From positions 1 to 64,000 of IMG/VR virus record IMGVR_UViG_3300027985_001318: a DNA stretch of 64,000 nt; one strand, given 5' to 3'. Position 1 is the first letter of the stretch, and each line of letters begins with the position of its first letter. Position numbers and translations under genes: made by a program. The notes under the pieces were generated by a model that ran no database searches, was not told where the DNA came from, and saw only the letters and a program-made list of their open reading frames with translations. This DNA is from a virus. Shown here one piece after another: positions 37,201 through 44,775 of this stretch.

Positions 37201-37365
37201 GCCGATCCAAACTTAATATCTCTGACTGGCGAGACGCGCGAGTTCGATAAAGACAACGATGGGATTGTTTCCATTATGTCTACGTCAGCCAACGCGTCGC
37301 CATGTGCGTTGCACGATGATCAAATTCGGGTCCGGTTGGTGAGTAATTACCAACTGAGCGCTTCT
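34219..37365 (+). CDS. RNA polymerase beta subunit, exon 1 (1049 codons)
   Basis: The first exon begins in an ATGA overlap with the beta' gene. It is a divergent N-terminal beta part with an acidic segment (about 295-390) and two DKDxDG-type loops near its end (YDKDDFGVIS and FDKDNDGIVS). Unspliced, it meets a TAA at 37366-37368 straight after Ser1049. Splicing at 37365/37717 joins ...QLSAS to PKRVNFISIQHSS... without a frame change, giving a 1424-residue beta that continues in the conserved region of exon 2. Assignment comes mainly from exon 2 and gene order; the N-terminal half alone is too divergent to name with certainty. Confidence 0.75.
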
Positions 37366-37716
37366 TAATTGACGGGAACCCAATTGTAATCTAAAGCCTT
37401 GTACACCAACCCAATCAGGGAAACCTATTGGCGGCTGAACTAATCACTCAGGTATGGTAACAGAGACAAGGATGAGGCTATTTGGCCGAAATGGGGAATC
37501 ACGCAGCAAAGCTCCTAAGGTTCTACGGAATACGGAGTGGGTCCAACGACTATGGGAGTTCATCGCCCATACACGAGCAAGTGCCGTGGAAATAGAAGCC
37601 CCCTCTAGTGAGGGTGAAGATATAGTCTGAACATCCAAGGAAAACTTGGAGCAGTCCTTTACTGTCGGGAGACAGCGAGGGGCGGGGTGGCTTAACGACC
37701 CATCCGAACAAAATTG
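37366..37716 (+). ncRNA. Group I self-splicing intron in the beta gene (351 nt, no endonuclease)
   Basis: The start TAATTGA and the following TTGTAATCTA resemble the T4 td intron. Exon end CGCTTCT can pair with internal guide GGGAAC, with the usual U-G pair at the splice site (P1). GAAGATATAGTCTGAAC at about 37616-37632 is the hallmark P7/3' core sequence of phage group IA introns. The intron ends in G at 37716, as required. Splicing restores one reading frame across a stop codon. No endonuclease reading frame lies inside. The exact 3' site is inferred from frame plus the terminal G. Confidence 0.85.
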
Positions 37717-38844
37717 CCTAAACGCGTAAACTTTATCAGCATTCAGCATAGCTCTGGGATTGCTGCGGTCGGTTATCAGCACCAACCGATTCGTACTGGC
37801 TACGATCAGGTCATACCTCAGAGAGTTACCGATCTCTATGCTTTTGCTGCGCGTAAGGCCGGGGTGGTTAAGGAGATATCTTCTACTCACCTTTTGGTCG
37901 AGTACGAAGACGGTGAGTTGGTTGGGGTAGAGTTAGGTCGACGGTTTGGTACAGCTGAAGGTAGCGTGTTCCCGCATCTGGTAGTGAGCGATGCTGTTGT
38001 AGGTCAGTCTTTCAAGCGCGGTCACGTACTAGCTTGGAACGATGGTTGGTTTGTGCGAGATTTCTTCGATGAGACCCAAGTACTTTGGAAGAATGCGTGT
38101 TTGATGAACGTAGCGTTGATGGATGTCCCTGAAACATACGAAGACTCTCATGCTATCTCGAAGAAAGCTTCGGCTAAGATGCTGTCATATGCCACTAAGA
38201 TCAAGACGATACACCTGAAGTTTTCACAGAAGGTTACTCAATTGGTCAGAGAGGGCGAGGACGTTGATGCTGAACAGATTCTTTGCATGATTGAGGATGC
38301 TCTGACTGCCGATAACGGGCTGTTCACAGACGACAACCTAGATGCTCTGAAGATGTTGTCAGCTCAAACGCCGCGTTCTGGAGTTACTGGTAAAGTAGAG
38401 AAAATTGAGGTGCTTTACCGTGGCGACAAGGAAGATATGTCAGAATCTCTGCAGCAAATCTCTGGGTTATATGACAGGAAGCGCGCTCTACAGGTTCGTC
38501 GCCTGCGTAACGAAGGGGCAACCACTGGTCGAGTTTTGGACTCCGTTCGCGTCGATGGTACCATCCTCGAACAAGACAGTGTCGCTATCCGGATTTTCAT
38601 TACCTATCCGGTGGAATTCGGCGTTGCTGATAAGTCGGTGTTTGGTTTGCAGTTGAAGACCGTAAATGGGCAAGTGTTTGAAGGCGAGAACATGACTGAA
38701 GATGGTGAAGAAATTGACGCCAAGTTCAGTAATATGTCTGTCTTTAACCGTATCGTCGACTCAGCTTACCGCATCGGTTGCGGTACTCGAGTTCTATTGG
38801 CTGGATCAAAACTTACTGCGAAGATTTACAGAGGGGAAGTGTAA
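37717..38844 (+). CDS. RNA polymerase beta subunit, exon 2 (375 aa)
   Basis: Starts PKRVNFISIQHSSGIAAVGY and continues HQPIRTGYDQVIP. This parallels bacterial beta [27 protein letters not shown]. Further on, VADKSVFGLQLKTVNGQV and SNMSVFNRIVDSAYRIG parallel the GDK-GRHGNKG and NPLGVPSRMNIGQILE regions of the active-site face. The protein stops before the beta C-terminal clamp, which I place in the gene at 18640-19302. A TTG at 37714 could be misread as a start; the intron boundary explains the missing ribosome site there. Confidence 0.8.
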   Translation, partial: PKRVNFISIQHSSGIAAVGYQHQPIRTGYDQVIPQRVTDLYAFAARKAGVVKEISSTHLLVEYEDGELVGVELGRRFGTAEGSVFPHLVVSDAVVGQSFKRGHVLAWNDGWFVRDFFDETQVLWKNACLMNVALMDVPETYEDSHAISKKASAKMLSYATKIKTIHLKFSQKVTQLVREGEDVDAEQILCMIEDALTADNGLFTDDNLDALKMLSAQTPRSGVTGKVEKIEVLYRGDKEDMSESLQQISGLYDRKRALQVRRLRNEGATTGRVLDSVRVDGTILEQDSVAIRIFITYPVEFGVADKSVFGLQLKTVNGQVFEGENMTEDGEEIDAKFSNMSVFNRIVDSAYRIGCGTRVLLAGSKLTAKIYRGEV

Positions 38845-38845
38845 C

Positions 38846-39037
38846 ATGTTTGATAATCCGCTAGCACTTACCGCCGTTACTACGGCGAATTTGATTTCCA
38901 TCGCCACTGGGGTGATGCGAAAGTATGGTAGCGATGTGGAAGCCGTTCCTGAGGAGATTTCCGAAATGGAGCGCGAGACCGGCATCGAATCTTTGGTTGC
39001 AGCCAAGCTGCAAGCTAAACTGGCTTATCTGGGTTAA
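38846..39037 (+). CDS. Hypothetical small protein (63 aa)
   Basis: ATG at 38846, 1 nt after the beta stop, with GAGGGGAAG upstream. Helical: MFDNPLALTAVTTANLI, then an acidic stretch (EAVPEEISEMERE). Kept between the beta gene and the 479-residue structural gene with 9-nt spacing; possibly a small polymerase or virion partner. Longer in-frame reading from 38702 lies inside the beta gene and is not used. Confidence 0.6.
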   Translation: MFDNPLALTAVTTANLISIATGVMRKYGSDVEAVPEEISEMERETGIESLVAAKLQAKLAYLG

Positions 39038-39046
39038 GGGGGCGGT

Positions 39047-40486
39047 ATGTTGCGTGTTCAATCTATTGCCTGTGGCAAGGATCTTGGTTATCTCATCGGG
39101 GAAAAGGGTTTTGTACTTACCCCCAAAGCCGGTACTCCGTTGAAGATCATGTTCGACTGTAGTACCAAAGGTAATCAACTCATCACCGCCGGCGAGGGCT
39201 TCACTGAATTCGACCAGGTGGTGGCTCTGACTAACTCGGAACTGGGGGAGGAAACTCCCCACGACCTGGCTCAGAAACAAGCCGTGACCGCTGCTTACCA
39301 GAGCTGCTCTAACGCCATTGCGTTTTCTCGCAATACCGTGAACCCGGCCATCAAAGCAATTCACGAAGCCGTTGGTAACGCAGCTAATGAACTGGTTGAC
39401 CCAGATCGCATGGCTGTCGCTCCGTTCTACTACGACGAACTGTTCGATCTGACTGTCTGGTCTGCAATGATCAGTAAGCACGAAGAAATCCCGGTAGCGT
39501 CTGTTCGTATCGATACTGGGACCTATCCGGACCCGGATCCTTTGTATCTGGCAGAAGTTATCAAGTCTGGTTCTGACAAGATCGACGAGCGCATCTCCGC
39601 GTTCATCAGTTCTCAGTCCGATGGTTACTTGGCTTCCGTTTACTCGGCTATGTTCAACGGTAACCTGGCCGCCAATGGTCGGCTTCAGCTCTTCAGTCGC
39701 ACTCAGAACGGGGAACTCACCTTTGCTCCGAACCGACTGAACGTGCACCACTGCGCGGTAGCCTACCTGCTCGCTAAGGGGATGATTAACAAGTCTCCTG
39801 AAGGCGTACGTATGAGCCAGAAGGATTACGAGTATCAGGTATCTACCTTGATCGCCCAAGCTGGTCGTCGTCTCTGTCGCGCTATCGAGATGCGTAAGGA
39901 AGACCTTCGCACCGGTTTTCTGATACTGGACCCTGCCGTTGGCAATCGAACAGTGATCGTAGTAAACGGTGACGTTTACGATAAATTCCTGCGCGATGGC
40001 GGCACGCCTGAAATCGTTATCGGTACCGTCCAGATGGATGGCGACAATTTCTTGCCTGGGGTCGTTGCACGTGCTGAAGAGGCCTTGCGGACTTACCGGA
40101 AGTATGAAGCTGAGCTCATCGAGCGTCATGACGCCAGCTTCGTGAGCCGGATTAAATCGGCACTGAATCACCAGATCATGGAACTGGTTCGCAACACCCC
40201 TGACGAAGAACTGTCTCGTTCTCGTCAGGAATGCGTACAGGAGCTTCGCGAACACCTCCGTCTCGTTGGCCGACAAGAACTCGATAACCTCTGGGTGCTG
40301 ATTCGTCGGTTGGTTTGCCATATCCTCTACCCGCACAGCGATGCGCTGAAGATACTAACCTCTTTCGACGAGGTTGCCGGCCGACTGCCTGACGCAAACT
40401 CCAATCTGGTAGAGTACCACGTACTGCTCAACTATGTACTTGACTATCTGGTCGACTGCTTGGAAGTGCGCGATATGCCGTGCTAA
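39047..40486 (+). CDS. Virion structural protein (479 aa)
   Basis: Unrecognised by domain; alpha-helical C-terminal half, beta-rich N-terminal ~90 residues. Codon use is richer in C/G at third positions than in nearby genes, as in the sheath and tube genes, which suggests high late expression. Gene order (polymerase pieces, this gene, then protease) resembles phiKZ, where the equivalent is a virion protein. GGGGGCGGT precedes the ATG; a terminator follows. Confidence 0.65.
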   Translation: MLRVQSIACGKDLGYLIGEKGFVLTPKAGTPLKIMFDCSTKGNQLITAGEGFTEFDQVVALTNSELGEETPHDLAQKQAVTAAYQSCSNAIAFSRNTVNPAIKAIHEAVGNAANELVDPDRMAVAPFYYDELFDLTVWSAMISKHEEIPVASVRIDTGTYPDPDPLYLAEVIKSGSDKIDERISAFISSQSDGYLASVYSAMFNGNLAANGRLQLFSRTQNGELTFAPNRLNVHHCAVAYLLAKGMINKSPEGVRMSQKDYEYQVSTLIAQAGRRLCRAIEMRKEDLRTGFLILDPAVGNRTVIVVNGDVYDKFLRDGGTPEIVIGTVQMDGDNFLPGVVARAEEALRTYRKYEAELIERHDASFVSRIKSALNHQIMELVRNTPDEELSRSRQECVQELREHLRLVGRQELDNLWVLIRRLVCHILYPHSDALKILTSFDEVAGRLPDANSNLVEYHVLLNYVLDYLVDCLEVRDMPC

Positions 40487-40488
40487 TT

Positions 40489-40512
40489 AAGGGTGGCTTC
40501 GGCCACCCTTTA
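40489..40512 (+). terminator. Rho-independent terminator (UUCG loop)
   Basis: AAGGGTGGC-TTCG-GCCACCCTT stem followed by TAACTAG. The U-tract is short, so it may be leaky towards 40533. Confidence 0.7.
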
Positions 40513-40532
40513 ACTAGTTAAAGGATAAGTTG

Positions 40533-41300
40533 ATGGAAATCGAACTCATTTCTGGTAAGTCGAGGAAGAACCAGCTCGGTATGTTCAAGAACATGCAGAG
40601 AAGTTCCTCACTCACCCATCAGGACTGGATTGAACTACCTGACGGTTCTATCATTACGAAAGAAGGTTGTAAAGTTTATTTCCCTGTTAGCTGGACTGAG
40701 TGCGGTTTGGCTTCCGTTGGCGACGACATCCAAGTACTCGGCTTCTTCACCGCAGTGTACGGTAGTCGCTTCACGGTAGGATCGGCTATGTCCATGGTGC
40801 GGTTAAGTCCGGCTATCGTGAACATCGTTAAGGGTTTTGACGAAGACTATTACGAGCTAACTTTCGACCAAGGCGGCTTGGTTATGGAAACCTCCGCGAT
40901 AGTTATCGACGATACTCTTTCTTACCGGGTTTACAAACGTTTCGTGGAAATGGGAAAAGTCCCTATTTACATGGATTCGTTGGATATCATCACGATGTTC
41001 AAGAACGTACGTTATTGCTGCGGCAGTAAGCTAGGCGATGGAGAGTCTGTATTGACAGCTATTAGTTGTTCGATACTTCGAGACCCACAGGATCTCAGCA
41101 GACCCCTTAGTTTGTCCAAAGAAGGTCCTTTCTCGCATGGCGACTATGATTTCGTGATTGTTCCGTTCAGAGATGTTCAATTCGGTGCCAGCAACGTTAC
41201 GGCGAAAGTTAGCGGTAGTTACGCCGACATTGCTATCAACTCAGCCCTAGTGAACCCAAGTGATCGCTCAGAGGCTATGGAAGACGGATTACGGCTATGA
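40533..41300 (+). CDS. Hypothetical virion-associated protein (255 aa)
   Basis: Beta-rich protein of unknown family. AAAGGAT precedes; ATG 40533 preferred over TTG 40530. Overlaps the next gene by 4 nt (ATGA) and is the first of a three-gene unit ending in the prohead protease, so a role in head assembly is likely by context. Confidence 0.6.
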   Translation: MEIELISGKSRKNQLGMFKNMQRSSSLTHQDWIELPDGSIITKEGCKVYFPVSWTECGLASVGDDIQVLGFFTAVYGSRFTVGSAMSMVRLSPAIVNIVKGFDEDYYELTFDQGGLVMETSAIVIDDTLSYRVYKRFVEMGKVPIYMDSLDIITMFKNVRYCCGSKLGDGESVLTAISCSILRDPQDLSRPLSLSKEGPFSHGDYDFVIVPFRDVQFGASNVTAKVSGSYADIAINSALVNPSDRSEAMEDGLRL

Positions 41301-42034
41301 CCATTGATGCTGAAGAACGTAAAGAATTTGATCGTGCAATTGAATTGCTTCCTGACTCTGTCTCCAAAGGCCTTAAGGTTGTTTCACCGTCTGACTTACC
41401 GGCCGGTACTTTGTACCATATTTCAACCAATCATAACATCCCGACTTTTATCCCTTGCGTTTCTAAGCGCACTATGGAAGGAGAGGATCGTACCGTACCG
41501 AGGGTTTGTGTTAGTCCGGACGTATTGAAGGCCATGCTTGGCTACGGCGCTGTTTACAGCGATTTCCAGGATTGGGACGAAAAGAAACAGCGTTTGAAGA
41601 ACAACGCTTATTGGATGATCTATCGCTTCGATTTCGACTTGGCGATTCGTCCAGTTAAACGCCTGCTACCGGATCAACGTGATACCGATGAACACTGGTT
41701 AATCACTTACTCCAAAAAGACTCGCGAGTATAAACCCACTAAAATCGGCAAGCTGAAGATGGTTGGTTACAGTACTCAGTACAAGAATGGTCAGATGGTT
41801 GATCGCCTGGAATTGGTGATCGAAGTCACTGGCTCAGAAATCCTTTTCTCTGACGGCGTGCTGTTAACTAAGGGGTTTTATAAACTTTGTCTTTCTAACT
41901 GGAAAGTAAGTAACCGAAAACATACAGAGATTTCGGTTACAAGCACTGCTATCAAGAAAGACGAGTACGACGCTTACATGAGAGAACGGGTTTCTCTTGA
42001 ACATTTACCACCATCTGCTTCCTGGGGGTCATGA
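41297..42034 (+). CDS. Hypothetical protein beside prohead protease (245 aa)
   Basis: N-terminal half has LYHISTNHNIPTFIP followed by PRVCVSPDVLKAMLG. This layout is loosely like ADP-ribosyltransferase-fold proteins (LYH-x-S, then an R-x-S-x-D-like strand), but no catalytic set can be assigned. The C-terminus is LPPSASWGS and the next gene's product ends VPPSASW, so both carry the same terminal tag. Overlaps both neighbours by 4 nt, so translation is coupled with the protease. Confidence 0.6.
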   Translation: MTIDAEERKEFDRAIELLPDSVSKGLKVVSPSDLPAGTLYHISTNHNIPTFIPCVSKRTMEGEDRTVPRVCVSPDVLKAMLGYGAVYSDFQDWDEKKQRLKNNAYWMIYRFDFDLAIRPVKRLLPDQRDTDEHWLITYSKKTREYKPTKIGKLKMVGYSTQYKNGQMVDRLELVIEVTGSEILFSDGVLLTKGFYKLCLSNWKVSNRKHTEISVTSTAIKKDEYDAYMRERVSLEHLPPSASWGS

Positions 42035-42819
42035 TGGCTACTGCTACTTTGATCTACGCTGGCGATCCATTGGCCGGCACTAACAAGGCCGGTAAGCTCA
42101 AAGTCAACGATGAAGGTTATTACCTGGACGTTGTTTTGGGCGCACTGGATGTTTTCAATTCGGCTGGCGCTATGTATGTTTCTGAACCGGCTTTGCCGTT
42201 GTTCAAAGACAATACTAACCTTCAACGTCAAGCCCAGACACGGAATCTCCGTGGCGAGTACGGCCATCCAAAACGCCTGCCGAACCAATCCATCCAGGAT
42301 TTCGTTCGCCGCTGCTGTACTATCTACGAAGACTGTGTTTCTCACCACATGACTAACTTGCGTTTGATGCCTACCAATCAGCCTGGCGCTAAAGGCAAGA
42401 AGGTTATCCTGATTATCGCTGACGTCAAGCCCTGCGGTCCTCACGGAGCGGTTCTGAAAGCTCAGCTCGATAACCCGAACGAAAACGTCTGCTTCAGCAT
42501 TCGTTCTCTGACCGAAGACGTGATGGTTGGTGGGGTGATCGAGAAACGTCTCCGCACCATCATCACCTGGGATTACGTGAACGAGCCTGGGATCAGTTAC
42601 GCAAACAAGTTCCAAAGTCCTTCTCTGGAATGCGTGTATGGTGATGATGTGATTATCACGGCCGATATCGTTCGTTCGTTGCAGTCTGACTACGAAGCTT
42701 CTGGCATGGGCAATGAGAGTTACGGCCTGGCACTGGAAAGCGTGGTGGCTGCTTTCGGACTTGCTGAGCTCGAGCACAAGCAGAAAGAATTCGCTGTTCC
42801 TCCTAGCGCCAGCTGGTAA
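42031..42819 (+). CDS. Prohead maturation protease, T4 gp21-like (262 aa)
   Basis: RGEYGHP with His79 matches the GEL-x-HP histidine box of gp21-type prohead proteases. A spaced NVCFSIRS strand (Ser156 or Ser159) matches the nucleophile region, preceded by the usual VSHHMTNLRL segment and a GAVLKAQLDNP helix. The enzyme would cut scaffold and inner-head proteins after S/A/G-x-E during capsid maturation, for instance the AVSQE site in the product of 3545-5590. Ends in VPPSASW. A second ATG at 42034 is possible. phiKZ has its protease at this relative position. Confidence 0.7.
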   Translation: MMATATLIYAGDPLAGTNKAGKLKVNDEGYYLDVVLGALDVFNSAGAMYVSEPALPLFKDNTNLQRQAQTRNLRGEYGHPKRLPNQSIQDFVRRCCTIYEDCVSHHMTNLRLMPTNQPGAKGKKVILIIADVKPCGPHGAVLKAQLDNPNENVCFSIRSLTEDVMVGGVIEKRLRTIITWDYVNEPGISYANKFQSPSLECVYGDDVIITADIVRSLQSDYEASGMGNESYGLALESVVAAFGLAELEHKQKEFAVPPSASW

Positions 42820-42823
42820 CCGA

Positions 42824-42855
42824 ATAAGAGAGGGCAAGTGCCCTCTCTTATTTTT
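42824..42855 (+). terminator. Rho-independent terminator
   Basis: AATAAGAGAGGGC-AAGT-GCCCTCTCTTATT stem with TTTTT following. Confidence 0.85.
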
Positions 42856-42872
42856 ACGGTTTAAAAATATTT

Positions 42873-42890
42873 GAGACCTATATCCTTTAG
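42873..42890 (+). promoter_or_regulatory. GAGACCTATAT promoter motif (accessory type)
   Basis: GAGACCTATATCCTTTAG, the same pattern as at 47140 and 58962. It follows a terminator, opens the accessory region, and is followed by a leader hairpin at 42905. Confidence 0.6.
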
Positions 42891-42904
42891 GTGATATAAA
42901 TAAC

Positions 42905-42916
42905 CTCGCCTGCGAG
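42905..42916 (+). promoter_or_regulatory. Leader hairpin after promoter motif
   Basis: CTCG-CCTG-CGAG, 4-bp stem, about 25 nt after the TATA core. Weaker than the hairpins at 47178 and 58997 but in the same place. Confidence 0.4.
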
Positions 42917-42953
42917 CGCTGTACAAACTTTACTACTTTTAAGGGATTAGAAA

Positions 42954-43082
42954 ATGGACTATGTAAATCGCCTTGGCTGCAACCGCAAAGAAAAGCACAG
43001 CACTCTGGAAACTGTGCTGTCTGTAGTACTTTTCAACCTGGCTTGGGTTGGGATCGTTGCATGGAGTTACTTCACTCTGTAA
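42954..43082 (+). CDS. Small single-pass membrane protein (42 aa)
   Basis: MDYVNRLGCNRKEKHSTLE is followed by a hydrophobic helix (TVLSVVLFNLAWVGIVAW) ending SYFTL. AGGGATTAG precedes the ATG. First gene after the accessory promoter at 42873. A short membrane peptide of this kind may act on the host envelope, but no family is recognised. Confidence 0.6.
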   Translation: MDYVNRLGCNRKEKHSTLETVLSVVLFNLAWVGIVAWSYFTL

Positions 43083-43103
43083 GGTTTAGGGAGTCTATGA
43101 CTC

Positions 43104-43149
43104 CCCTCCTCTAAGACATCGCTGGCATCTAGGATGTTTTAGAGGAGGG
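43104..43149 (+). promoter_or_regulatory. Long 17-bp hairpin without U-tract
   Basis: CCCTCCTCTAAGACATC pairs with GATGTTTTAGAGGAGGG (one G-U pair) around a 12-nt loop. No T-run follows; TATAAAAATAC does. It lies between the 42-residue gene and the codon-biased gene at 43239, so it may be a processing site, a 5' stabiliser or a partial terminator. Confidence 0.6.
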
Positions 43150-43238
43150 TCGTATAAAAATACAGCTTTCCTTTTTGTGTGAAACGTCGACGATTCATAC
43201 AGCATTTTTCTCAATAACTCAATCTAAGGAAACAGACT

Positions 43239-43721
43239 ATGTCTGATCAAATCGTTCTGAAAGAAATCACTCAAGCCACTTCTGATGCCGCCAAGGGCAA
43301 GTTCACCATCGGCTCCGCCGGTGTTACCAACTTCGATGCTGCCGGCAGCTTCGAGCAATACCTGACCACCAACGAAGTGGGTCTGACCCCCGCCCAGGTT
43401 TCCACTGCCTATCAAGCCATGACCGACTGGTCCGCCGGGACCAGCCACGCCTTCGGCCAAGCTTCCCTGGAAGCCATGATCGCAGATCCCTCGCTGGCCA
43501 GCACTGAGCTCAAAGCTAACGTCGTCAAGGGCGTCGACTACTCCGCCACCTTCCGTCGCGAAACCATGGTCTCCAACGGTGACATGAACAACCCGCAACG
43601 CGTGCCGGCCTACGGCCGTCTGAACGCCGAGATCGTTGTCAACGCCTGTGCCAACAAGGGCGAGTTCGGCAAGGTACGCAAGAGCCTGGCTGCCGCAGCC
43701 CGCGAAGCCTTCGGCAGCTAA
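43239..43721 (+). CDS. Orphan protein with strongly GC-biased codons (160 aa)
   Basis: Family not recognised. Codon use is sharply different from neighbours: GCC, CTG, AAC, ATC and GGC dominate, as in the sheath and tube genes but more extreme. This fits either very high expression or recent gain from a high-GC host. The protein is Ala/Ser/Thr-rich (AGVTNFDAAGSFEQYLTTNE; SLAAAAREAFGS) with no signal or membrane segment. TAAGGA lies before the ATG, with a 156-nt leader containing a long hairpin. A small GTG-start gene follows after 3 nt. Confidence 0.75.
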   Translation: MSDQIVLKEITQATSDAAKGKFTIGSAGVTNFDAAGSFEQYLTTNEVGLTPAQVSTAYQAMTDWSAGTSHAFGQASLEAMIADPSLASTELKANVVKGVDYSATFRRETMVSNGDMNNPQRVPAYGRLNAEIVVNACANKGEFGKVRKSLAAAAREAFGS

Positions 43722-43724
43722 CTA

Positions 43725-43952
43725 GTGACCAAGGTAACCAGAGTAGTTAACGAAAATTCTCCGCTGGCCGGTAAATGGTCACGTCCTTGTAGTGTGAAGT
43801 TTGAGTTCCACGACATCGATCATGCTAACAAGTTTGCCGAAGTCATGTCTGACCTTCTAACCAAGGCTAGTGGTGGCGGAGATTTCGAACTCAACGGACT
43901 TACTGTTGGACACGACGTTAACTGCTTGGGAATCGTAGTTGAAGCTCCTTGA
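43725..43952 (+). CDS. Hypothetical small protein, GTG start (75 aa)
   Basis: GTG at 43725, 3 nt after the previous stop, suggests coupling; no separate strong ribosome site. Begins TKVTRVVNENSPLAGKW and has a beta-alpha pattern (VKFEFHDIDHANKFAEVM). Codon use returns to the phage norm, unlike the gene before it. Terminator follows. Confidence 0.55.
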   Translation: MTKVTRVVNENSPLAGKWSRPCSVKFEFHDIDHANKFAEVMSDLLTKASGGGDFELNGLTVGHDVNCLGIVVEAP

Positions 43953-43964
43953 GCTATTAAACTT

Positions 43965-43994
43965 AAAGGAGGGCACTGCCCTCCTTTTTTTATT
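43965..43994 (+). terminator. Rho-independent terminator
   Basis: AAAGGAGGGC-ACT-GCCCTCCTTT stem with a T-run. Confidence 0.85.
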
Positions 43995-44038
43995 CTTCAT
44001 AACGACCGTAAATAACCAACAACCAAATGAGGTAAAGT

Positions 44039-44713
44039 ATGAATACCAACGTAACTTATCTAGCCCGCTTGATCGAATTCATGCGTAAACATTTTCCCGT
44101 ACGAGGCCCTCTTCGTATCGATGATTTGAGCCCTGACATCGAAACTATGTTGAGCGAAAACTGGGCTATCTGGCGCAATCTCTTGCTCATTCTGCGGACG
44201 ACAAGTGAACTCGAGCGGCTCATTGGCGCTAAAGTACCGGAAGCGCCAATTGTGGACGATATCTTGGATGATGGTATTGTCGTAGTTAGAAAACCACAGC
44301 CGATGTCCAGCTTGTTTGTCTTTAGCATGATCGTTACAAATCTCGAAAACTTCGACGCTTTGGGTTTGGCAGACCAAGCAAGAAGCCGGGTTTTTATGAA
44401 GGACGTGTTTGCTTGTTTGCAAACCGTGATTAATCAACAGTCGTTGGAAGTGATGAAGAAGGTCTGGGAAATCAAATTTCCTTCATCATCTGGATTTGGT
44501 TTTAATCAACAGGGTCTGCAAAACGACCAGCCTCTCCATCGCGGAGCTCAAAACGTTTTCCAACAGGCCCATCAACCTATCTTTTACCCGATGAGCGAAG
44601 TCATTAAGCCAATAACTGATGGTAAGTTGACTTATGTTTCCGAGCTGATCGCTCAGGTAACTGAGATGCTGGTAGTGAGACCCTCAGGAACAGTAGCTCA
44701 ATCTAACTCCTAA
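44039..44713 (+). CDS. Hypothetical protein (224 aa)
   Basis: Unrecognised. Helical N-terminal two thirds, then a Gln/His/Phe-rich stretch near residues 150-185 (FGFNQQGLQNDQPLHRG) that looks disordered, then a short helix. GAGGTAA before the ATG. Single-gene unit between two terminators. Confidence 0.6.
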   Translation: MNTNVTYLARLIEFMRKHFPVRGPLRIDDLSPDIETMLSENWAIWRNLLLILRTTSELERLIGAKVPEAPIVDDILDDGIVVVRKPQPMSSLFVFSMIVTNLENFDALGLADQARSRVFMKDVFACLQTVINQQSLEVMKKVWEIKFPSSSGFGFNQQGLQNDQPLHRGAQNVFQQAHQPIFYPMSEVIKPITDGKLTYVSELIAQVTEMLVVRPSGTVAQSNS

Positions 44714-44730
44714 ACTTGGTTGTAAAACCT

Positions 44731-44763
44731 ATGGGGAGCACCTCGCTCCCCATTTCTTTTTTT
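44731..44763 (+). terminator. Rho-independent terminator
   Basis: ATGGGGAGC-ACCTC-GCTCCCCAT stem followed by TTCTTTTTTT. Confidence 0.85.
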
Positions 44764-44775
44764 AACGAGGTGTAC

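Noticed and set aside
37714-37716. TTG as the start of an independent beta C-terminal gene
   Set aside because: No ribosome site upstream, and group I intron features place the exon 2 start at 37717.
37444-37890. Minus-strand 148-codon frame across the intron as a possible homing endonuclease
   Set aside because: It spans intron and exon 2, shows no HNH, GIY-YIG or LAGLIDADG motif, and runs opposite the beta gene.
38861-40336. 491-codon minus frame opposite the 479-residue structural gene
   Set aside because: The plus gene has ribosome site, operon context and matching codon bias; the minus frame has none.
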